Source: Caulobacteraceae bacterium (lineage in GTDB: Bacteria > Pseudomonadota > Alphaproteobacteria > Caulobacterales > Caulobacteraceae). From it: a stretch of 7,040 nt of DNA. The position numbers and the translations under genes are program-made. Of this stretch, positions 1-5,191 are shown one piece after another. The notes under the pieces are model-generated. The model searched no databases, was not told the DNA's origin, and saw nothing but the letters and a program-made list of their open reading frames with translations. The DNA lies in assembly GCA_004144935.1 (NCBI GenBank), contig SDZP01000180.1, positions 1 to 7,040 of the forward strand, in the 5' to 3' direction. How positions within the stretch are numbered: the stretch's first letter is position 1; each line of letters starts with the position of its first letter.

Positions 1-1491
1 GGGCTGGACCTGGTCCAGCAGGCGATCGATGCCGGCGGCGTCGGCGAGGTCCAGTTCGGCCCGCGCGGTCAGGCGGTAGGCGATGCCGCGCCATTCGCAG
101 GCCCGGGCGAAGGCCTGGCCGAGCGTGCCGGTGGCGCCGGCGATCAGCAGCGGCCGGGCGGACTGGCCGGGGCCCGCCCAGGCCGGGCGGGGGGCCGGGG
201 TCTCGACGGTGCGCAGGACGGGCCGGAAGGTCAGGCGGATGTCGCGGGTCCACCAGCCGGGCCCGTCGGCGACCGGATGGCCGGGACCGCCGGCGGCCAG
301 CCGCCTCAGCTCGGCGGCGATGGCGGTGGGCCGGGGCGGGTCGGAACGGATGTCGAAGGCGCCGACCTCGTAATGGCCGTCCTGGCGGGTCAGCAGGCTG
401 TTCCAGTCGTGGGCCCCGAGCAGGGCCCAGGCGGTGACCGCCTCGATGGGGACGCCCCGGGCCCGCAGGCGTTCGGCGGTCGTCCAGGCCTCGCGGAGCC
501 AGCGGACCTGTTCCTCGCGGCTGCAGCCGTTGTGGCTTTCGGTGACGGCGAGCGGACGGCCGTAGCGGCGCCAGGCCTCGTCCAGCACCCCCTCCAGCCC
601 GCCCGGGGCCGGCAGGACCACGCGGATCGCCTCGACGTCGGCGAAGGACATGAAGGCGTTGCCGCCGGCGCGGTCCGGCGGATAGTCGCCGGTGCGGTGG
701 TCGAGCAGCCGGTCGCTGGTCAGGTAGTGGTTGACGCCGATGACGTCGGGCGGACAGGGCTGGCCAGCGATGGCGTCCAGGCGCGGCGCGAAGCCGAAGC
801 GGTCCAGCCGCTCGCGAAGCGGGTGATCGGCGCCCACGCGGCCCTCGAGCAGGTCCCAGGTCATCCAGCGGCGCAGGTTGTCGTACCAGGCCTGGTGGGC
901 CAGGGCGCGGGTGGAATAGGTGCGGCCCAGATCCTCGGTCTGGATCAGGCGGGCGGCGGGGATGATCTTGCGGATCTGCGCCATGGCCAGGCGGATGGCG
1001 TCGATCTGGTTGAGCAGGGCGGTCCAGAAGGGCTGCTCGCCCGCCGCGTGCGGATGCCAGTGGCCATAGAGGGCGGCGAACCGGGCGGTGGTCAGCGGCT
1101 CGTTGATCGGCGTCCAGTCGACCACCCAGGGATAGCGCTCGGCGGCGGCGCGGGCGAAGGCGGCGAAGGCGGCGGCGAAGCGGTCGTCCAGCAGGTTGAC
1201 CGGCCGGGGGCCGCTGCCGTGATGCAGCAGGCCGACGACGGGCCGCATGCCGAGCGCGCGGATGCGGTCCAGCCGCGCATCGGTCCAGCGCCAGTCGAAG
1301 GCGCCGTCGCCGTCCGGATCCACCCGCTCCCAGAGCACCGGATAGCGCAGGGCCTTGAGGCCCAGGTCGGCGAAGAGGTCCAGGTCTTCGGGCCGGTCAT
1401 GGTGGCCGCTGCGGACCGTCTGGTCGTGGAACACGTCGCCGACGCGGTTGAGGGTGCACTCGTGACCGCCCCAGAGTTCGAGGGGATTCAT
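1..1491 (-). CDS. GH1 glycoside hydrolase / RmlD-like sugar-nucleotide reductase fusion (3' partial)
   Basis: The reading frame is open from the ATG at 1489-1491 to the window edge (497 residues seen, no stop). Residues 1 to about 395 look like a family-1 glycoside hydrolase. The acid/base motif is P128-I-N-E131-P and the nucleophile motif is V316-T-E318-S-H-N-G322, 187 residues apart, close to GH1 spacing. The strand-8 region at 354-363 (AWALLGAHDW) corresponds to the usual aglycone/glycone-binding loop. A Pro/Ala-rich linker follows, then a Rossmann start with G452-A-T-G-T-L-G458, typical of RmlD-like dTDP-4-dehydrorhamnose reductases; the rest of that domain is cut off. From the family I infer a sugar-processing enzyme of a surface polysaccharide pathway; the substrate is unknown. 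The nucleophile motif TESHNG differs from the common TENG. The start is supported by GGGAAGG (plus positions 1500-1506), 8 nt upstream. The gene is divergent from galE and shares its promoter region. This reading frame also explains the long antisense ORF that runs into galE. Confidence 0.88.
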   Translation of the reverse strand, partial: MNPLELWGGHECTLNRVGDVFHDQTVRSGHHDRPEDLDLFADLGLKALRYPVLWERVDPDGDGAFDWRWTDARLDRIRALGMRPVVGLLHHGSGPRPVNLLDDRFAAAFAAFARAAAERYPWVVDWTPINEPLTTARFAALYGHWHPHAAGEQPFWTALLNQIDAIRLAMAQIRKIIPAARLIQTEDLGRTYSTRALAHQAWYDNLRRWMTWDLLEGRVGADHPLRERLDRFGFAPRLDAIAGQPCPPDVIGVNHYLTSDRLLDHRTGDYPPDRAGGNAFMSFADVEAIRVVLPAPGGLEGVLDEAWRRYGRPLAVTESHNGCSREEQVRWLREAWTTAERLRARGVPIEAVTAWALLGAHDWNSLLTRQDGHYEVGAFDIRSDPPRPTAIAAELRRLAAGGPGHPVADGPGWWTRDIRLTFRPVLRTVETPAPRPAWAGPGQSARPLLIAGATGTLGQAFARACEWRGIAYRLTARAELDLADAAGIDRLLDQVQP

Positions 1492-1535
1492 GTCGGTCGC
1501 CTTCCCGTTCGGTGGGGAAAGCCGGGGCCGGGTGG

Positions 1536-1570
1536 AATGTTCCGGGAAAGTTCGCGCGGGCAGGAACATT
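1536..1570. repeat. Perfect 8-bp inverted repeat around the LexA-type box
   Basis: AATGTTCC at 1536-1543 is the exact reverse complement of GGAACATT at 1563-1570, with a 19-bp spacer. The arms are about 27 bp centre to centre, and the left arm overlaps the first half-site of the LexA-type box. It could be a second operator dyad bound by a dimer, or secondary structure in a transcript. Similar GGAA/TTCC half-sites recur between the arms, so the whole 1531-1572 stretch looks like an operator cluster. Confidence 0.45.
1539..1553 (+). promoter_or_regulatory. Putative LexA (SOS) box, GTTC-N7-GTTC
   Basis: GTTC at 1539-1542 and GTTC at 1550-1553 are separated by exactly seven bases. This is the direct-repeat operator established for alphaproteobacterial LexA (GTTC-N7-GTTC). 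All eight defining bases match. The box lies 47 bp from the minus-strand start codon and 43 bp from the galE start codon, a position from which a repressor could block both divergent promoters. About 105 bp of sequence would hold such a match on either strand by chance well under 1% of the time. LexA binding here is inferred, not shown. Confidence 0.6.
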
Positions 1571-1596
1571 GGCCGCGAAGGCGACTTAGGCCCTCC

Positions 1597-2676
1597 ATGC
1601 GTCGTGGAAACAAGCCTGCCGTTCTGGTCACCGGCGGAGCCGGCTATATCGGGGCCCATACGGCCAAGGCCCTGCACGACCAGGGCATGACACCGGTGGT
1701 GTTCGACAACCTCAGCTCGGGTTTCCGCGAGGCGGTCCGCTGGGGCCCGCTGGTGCATGGCGATATCCGCGACCGCGCCGCCCTGACCGAGGCGATCGCC
1801 AGCTACGGGGTGACGGCGGTGATCCATTTCGCCGGCCTGATCGAGGTCGGCCGCTCGACGGCGCGACCGGACCTGTTCTGGGACAACAACGTCTCCGGGA
1901 CGACGACCCTGCTGTCGGTGATGCGCGAGCAAGGGGTCGGGCGGCTGGTCTTCTCCTCCAGCGCCGCGGTCTATGGCCAGGGCGGGCGCGGGGCGCTGGA
2001 GACCATCCCCGAAACCGCTGCCCGGGCGCCGGCCAGCCCCTATGGCGACACCAAGCTGGCGGCCGAATGGATGATCGCCGCCCAGTGCCGGGCCTATGGC
2101 CTGACCGCCGTCGCCCTGCGCTATTTCAACGCCGCCGGGGCCGATCCCTCGGGGCTGATCGGCGAGGCGCATGAGCCCGAGACCCATCTGATCCCCCTGG
2201 CCATCGCCGCTGCGCTCGGCTCCGGCCCGCCGCTGACGGTGTTCGGGGCCGACTTCGAGACGCCGGACGGCACCTGCCTGCGCGACTACATCCATGTGAC
2301 CGACCTCGCCGCCGCCCATGTGGCGGCCCTGGCCGTCGACCTGCCGGCCGGCAGCTTCGAGGCGGTGAATGTCGGGACCGGGCAAGGCCGCTCGGTCGGC
2401 GAGGTGGTGCGGGCGGTCGGCCAGGCCTGCGGCGGCCGCGTGCCGCACAGCATCGGCGACCGGCGCGTCGGCGATCCCCACAGCCTGGTCGCCGACGCGG
2501 CGCGGGCGCGGGACCTGCTCGGCTGGTCGCCGGCCCACTCCTCGCTGCAGGAAATCGTTCGCGACGCCCTGCGCTGGGAGCGCCATCCCGCCTACGGAAG
2601 CGGCCGCCGGGCGCCTGTTCCGCACGCGATGATGCAAGACAATTTCGAAACCGAACAGGTCGAGCGTTCCGCTTGA
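1597..2676 (+). CDS. galE: UDP-glucose 4-epimerase GalE
   Basis: This 359-aa short-chain dehydrogenase/reductase interconverts UDP-glucose and UDP-galactopyranose in the cytoplasm using tightly bound NAD+. The NAD-binding motif is T12-G-G-A-G-Y-I-G19, followed by D37-N-L (adenosine ribose contact), HFAGLIEVG at 77-85, and the catalytic set S122 (in FSSSAAVYG), Y149 and K153 (SPYGDTK), at the Tyr/Lys numbers of E. coli GalE. The FNAAGADPSG and DYIHVTDLA motifs of the family are present. I chose the ATG at 1597 because the motif then sits at the usual distance from the N-terminus; AGG at 1588-1590 is a weak ribosome site. An in-frame ATG at 1537 would overlap the LexA-type box and add residues unlike the family. 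The protein is about 20 residues longer than E. coli GalE through a C-terminal tail. With the downstream mutase it probably supplies UDP-Galp for conversion to UDP-Galf. Related SDR epimerases (for example UDP-GlcNAc epimerases) cannot be fully excluded. Confidence 0.93.
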   Translation: MRRGNKPAVLVTGGAGYIGAHTAKALHDQGMTPVVFDNLSSGFREAVRWGPLVHGDIRDRAALTEAIASYGVTAVIHFAGLIEVGRSTARPDLFWDNNVSGTTTLLSVMREQGVGRLVFSSSAAVYGQGGRGALETIPETAARAPASPYGDTKLAAEWMIAAQCRAYGLTAVALRYFNAAGADPSGLIGEAHEPETHLIPLAIAAALGSGPPLTVFGADFETPDGTCLRDYIHVTDLAAAHVAALAVDLPAGSFEAVNVGTGQGRSVGEVVRAVGQACGGRVPHSIGDRRVGDPHSLVADAARARDLLGWSPAHSSLQEIVRDALRWERHPAYGSGRRAPVPHAMMQDNFETEQVERSA

Positions 2677-2721
2677 TCTATGTTTTCGTCAGAGACAACG
2701 CCTTCCTGTAGATAGCAACAT

Positions 2722-2753
2722 CCGGCCGGTACCCGCGCACAGGTATCGGACGG
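2722..2753 (+). other. Imperfect hairpin between galE and the GT-Glf gene (possible terminator, attenuator or operator dyad)
   Basis: Bases 2722-2733 (CCGGCCGGTACC) pair with 2742-2753 (GGTATCGGACGG) around an 8-nt loop. Ten of the twelve positions are Watson-Crick, one is G-U (2729/2746) and one is a G-A mismatch (2725/2750). The hairpin starts 46 bases after the galE stop. A pyrimidine-rich run follows it, but there is no true T-tract, so classical rho-independent termination is doubtful. A partial terminator, a 5'-leader structure or a protein-binding dyad are the alternatives. Confidence 0.4.
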
Positions 2754-2786
2754 CCATCCCTTCTTGTCTGTACAATCCGCTTTTCT

Positions 2787-2790
2787 GGAG
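2787..2790 (+). promoter_or_regulatory. Shine-Dalgarno sequence deciding the GTG start of the GT-Glf gene
   Basis: GGAG at 2787-2790 lies 10 nt upstream of the GTG at 2801. No good ATG in this frame lies near the start of the conserved domain, so this site decides a GTG start. Confidence 0.6.
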
Positions 2791-2800
2791 ACGACGGCTC

Positions 2801-5173
2801 GTGACCACGCAATGGACTTCGCACGCCAACCCGGCGACTACCGTCTCGCAGCCTTCGACCGGAACCCTGATCTGTTTCTCCCACCTGCGCTGGGACTTCG
2901 TCTTCCAGCGACCGCAGCATCTGATGACCCGCTTCGCCCGCGACGGGGCCCGGGTGATCTTCTGGGAAGAGCCCGTGCCCGGGCCGGCCGACGCCGCGCC
3001 GCGCCTGGATGTCCGCACCGATCCGGACAGCGGCGTCACCCTGGTCACCCCGGTCCTGCCGGACCTCGGCGCCGGCGCCGCGGTGGACCTGCGGCTGCTG
3101 CTGGACGGGTTCCTGGCCGACGCCGAAGGCAGCCTGGTCCGCTGGTACTACACCCCGATGATGCTGCCCTTCTCGCGGCACCTGGCGGCGACCTGCACGG
3201 TCTATGACTGCATGGACGAACTGGCCAACTTCAAGTTCGCCCCGCCGGAGCTGACGCGGCTCGAGGCCGAGCTGATGGGCCTGGCCGAGGTGGTGTTCAC
3301 CGGCGGCTACAGCCTCTGGGAGGCCAAGCGCGAGCGCCACCGCAACATCCACCCCTTCCCCTCCAGCGTCGACCGCAGCCATTTCGCCCGGGCGCGCACC
3401 GCCACCGACGAGCCGGACGACCAGCGGGCCATTCCCGGGCCGCGCCTGGGCTTCTACGGCGTCGTCGACGAGCGCATGGACCTGGAGCTGATCGCGGCCC
3501 TCGCCGACGCGCGGCCGGACTGGAGCGTCGTCATCGTCGGGCCGGTGGTGAAGATCGATCCGGCCGCCCTGCCCCGGCGCGCCAACCTGCACTACCTGGG
3601 CGGCAAGACCTACGACGAGCTGCCCGCCTACCTGGCCGTCTGGGACGTGGCGCTGATGCCGTTTGCGATGAACGAGAGCACCCGCTTCATCAGCCCGACC
3701 AAGACCCCGGAGTACCTGGCCGGCGGCCGGCCGGTGGTCTCGACGCCGATCGTCGACGTGCTGCGTCACTATGGCGATCTCGAGGGCGTCAAGATCGCCG
3801 ACACGCCCGAGGCCTTCGTCCAGGGCTGCGACGAGGCGCTGGCCCTGTTCCAGGGCGGCGGGGCCTGGCTGGACGAGGTCGACGGGGCCCTGTCGGCCCT
3901 GTCCTGGAACGAGACCTTCGCCCGCATGAAGGCCGAGATCGGCAAGGCCTCGAAGGCGCCCCCGGCGCCCGGCATCGACCTGGCGCCGGTTCTGAAGACC
4001 TTCGCCGCCCAGCCGGGCGCGAAGTCGGGCGCCTATGACTACCTGATCGTCGGGGCCGGGTTCGCCGGCTCGGTGCTGGCCGAGCGGCTGACCAGCCAGC
4101 TGGGCAAGCGGGTGCTGCTGATCGACAAGCGGCCGCACATCGGCGGCAACGCCTATGACGAGAAGAACGCCGCCGGGGTGCTGATGCACCGCTATGGCCC
4201 GCACATCTTCCACACCAACTCCGACGAGATCGCCGGCTATCTGGGCCAGTTCACCAAATGGCGGCCCTACGAGCACCGGGTGCTGGCGGAGGTGAACGGC
4301 GCCCTCGTGCCGATGCCGATCAACCGCACCACCCTGAACATCCTCTATGGCCTCGATCTGCAGACCGACGACGAGGCCGAGGCCTATCTGGCCAGCCGGG
4401 CCGAGCCGGTGGAGCGCATCGTCACCTCCGAGGACGTGGTCGTCTCCAAGGTCGGCCGCGAGCTCTACGAGACCTTCTTCCGGGGCTACACCCGCAAGCA
4501 GTGGGGGATGGATCCCAGCGAGCTGGACAAGTCGGTGACCGCCCGCGTGCCGACCCGCACCAACACCGACGACCGCTATTTCACCGACAGCTTCCAGGCC
4601 ATGCCGCTGGACGGCTACACGGCGATGTTCCGGCGCATGCTGGACCAGCCGGGGCTCACCGTCGAGCTTGGCGTCAAATACGAGGACGTCCGCGACGAGG
4701 TCGAGTTCGACCAGCTGATCTTCACCGGCCCGATCGACGAATACTTCGGCCACCGCTACGGCAAGCTACCCTACCGCAGCCTCGAATTCCGCCACGAGAC
4801 CCTCGACCAGCCCTGGTTCCAGAGCGTCGGCACGGTCAATCATCCCAGCGAGGCGACGCCCTACACCCGGATCAGCGAGTACAAGCACCTGACCGGCCAG
4901 ACGTCCGACAAGACCACCATCACCTACGAATACCCCCGCGCCGACGGCGACCCCTACTACCCGGTGCCGCGCCCGGAGAACCAGGCCCTGTTCAAGCGCT
5001 ACGAGGCCCTGGCCCTGGCGACGCCGGACGTCCATTTCGTCGGCCGCCTGGCGACCTACCGCTACTACAATATGGATCAGGTCGTCGGGCAGGCGCTGGC
5101 GACCTTCCGCCGGATCGCCGAACGGGAGGGCCGGGCGTCGGTCCTCTCGGCCGCCCAGGCGGCGTCGGCCTGA
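2801..5173 (+). CDS. glf: Glycosyltransferase (GT-B type) fused to UDP-galactopyranose mutase
   Basis: This 790-aa protein starts at GTG. Residues 1 to about 380 resemble GT-B glycosyltransferases: an N-terminal WDFVFQRPQHL motif typical of one GT group, and S298-P-T-K301-T-P-E304 followed by YLAGGRPVV, matching the nucleotide-sugar-binding K/E region of GT4-like enzymes. A Lys/Ala/Pro-rich linker spans about 382-411. Residues 412-790 are a complete UDP-galactopyranose mutase, the FAD enzyme that converts UDP-Galp to UDP-Galf: FAD motif G418-A-G-F-A-G423, IDKRPHIGGNAYD, GYTRKQW (563-568), and TRISEYKH. By spacing from W568 (W160 in Klebsiella Glf), R582, Y593 and R690 correspond to the substrate residues R174, Y185 and R280, so the active site looks intact. 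No signal peptide or membrane segment is evident, so it is probably cytoplasmic or peripheral. I infer that the transferase half uses the UDP-Galf made by the mutase half; acceptor and linkage are unknown. The symbol applies to the C-terminal domain. Confidence 0.92.
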   Translation: MTTQWTSHANPATTVSQPSTGTLICFSHLRWDFVFQRPQHLMTRFARDGARVIFWEEPVPGPADAAPRLDVRTDPDSGVTLVTPVLPDLGAGAAVDLRLLLDGFLADAEGSLVRWYYTPMMLPFSRHLAATCTVYDCMDELANFKFAPPELTRLEAELMGLAEVVFTGGYSLWEAKRERHRNIHPFPSSVDRSHFARARTATDEPDDQRAIPGPRLGFYGVVDERMDLELIAALADARPDWSVVIVGPVVKIDPAALPRRANLHYLGGKTYDELPAYLAVWDVALMPFAMNESTRFISPTKTPEYLAGGRPVVSTPIVDVLRHYGDLEGVKIADTPEAFVQGCDEALALFQGGGAWLDEVDGALSALSWNETFARMKAEIGKASKAPPAPGIDLAPVLKTFAAQPGAKSGAYDYLIVGAGFAGSVLAERLTSQLGKRVLLIDKRPHIGGNAYDEKNAAGVLMHRYGPHIFHTNSDEIAGYLGQFTKWRPYEHRVLAEVNGALVPMPINRTTLNILYGLDLQTDDEAEAYLASRAEPVERIVTSEDVVVSKVGRELYETFFRGYTRKQWGMDPSELDKSVTARVPTRTNTDDRYFTDSFQAMPLDGYTAMFRRMLDQPGLTVELGVKYEDVRDEVEFDQLIFTGPIDEYFGHRYGKLPYRSLEFRHETLDQPWFQSVGTVNHPSEATPYTRISEYKHLTGQTSDKTTITYEYPRADGDPYYPVPRPENQALFKRYEALALATPDVHFVGRLATYRYYNMDQVVGQALATFRRIAEREGRASVLSAAQAASA

Positions 5174-5175
5174 CG

Positions 5176-5191
5176 CTACAGGAAGCTGTAG
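5176..5191. other. Small perfect hairpin at the convergent 3' ends of glf and priA
   Basis: CTACAG (5176-5181) and CTGTAG (5186-5191) are perfect inverted repeats around a GAAG loop. The left arm contains the priA stop codon, and the dyad begins 2 bp after the glf stop. There is no T-tract on either side. It may be a minimal bidirectional 3'-end structure, or coincidence. Confidence 0.25.

Larger units (their letters stand above)
1492..1596. promoter_or_regulatory. Divergent promoter region between the GH1/RmlD fusion and galE
   Basis: This is the only non-coding DNA between two divergent start codons, so both promoters should lie here. It holds a LexA-type box and an inverted repeat (listed separately) and the Shine-Dalgarno-like sequence of the minus-strand gene. 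I could not identify convincing -35/-10 hexamers in either direction. A GACTTA element at 1583-1588 is the best -10 candidate for galE, but it would give a nearly leaderless transcript and has no good -35 partner. Confidence 0.65.
2677..2800. promoter_or_regulatory. Intergenic spacer with probable promoter or leader of the GT-Glf gene
   Basis: These 124 bp separate two co-directional genes and are visibly less GC-rich than the flanking genes. They hold an imperfect hairpin (2722-2753), a TTGT-CTGT-ACAA dyad at 2764-2775 containing the perfect palindrome TGTACA (2769-2774), and a ribosome binding site at the end. The length allows an independent promoter, but no consensus -35/-10 pair is clear. 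No GTTC-N7-GTTC box is present, so if the operator upstream of galE works, this gene would share its control only by read-through. Confidence 0.45.

Noticed and set aside
1485..1489. GATTC, a GANTC site for the CcrM methyltransferase, near the GH1/RmlD start codon
   Set aside because: A single site inside the coding start; without conservation there is no reason to assign it a regulatory role.
1537..1539. Alternative upstream ATG for galE
   Set aside because: It lies inside the operator-like region, would add 20 residues unlike the GalE family, and has no better ribosome site.
277..1596. Long plus-strand open frame running into galE in the same frame
   Set aside because: It is antisense to a well-supported GH1/RmlD coding sequence, its translation is low-complexity Gly/Ala/Val, and galE motifs start only after the ATG at 1597. 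It is an artefact of high GC.
2678..4753. 691-aa minus-strand open frame opposite the GT-Glf gene
   Set aside because: No family motif and low-complexity composition; it mirrors the third-position GC bias of the real gene on the plus strand.
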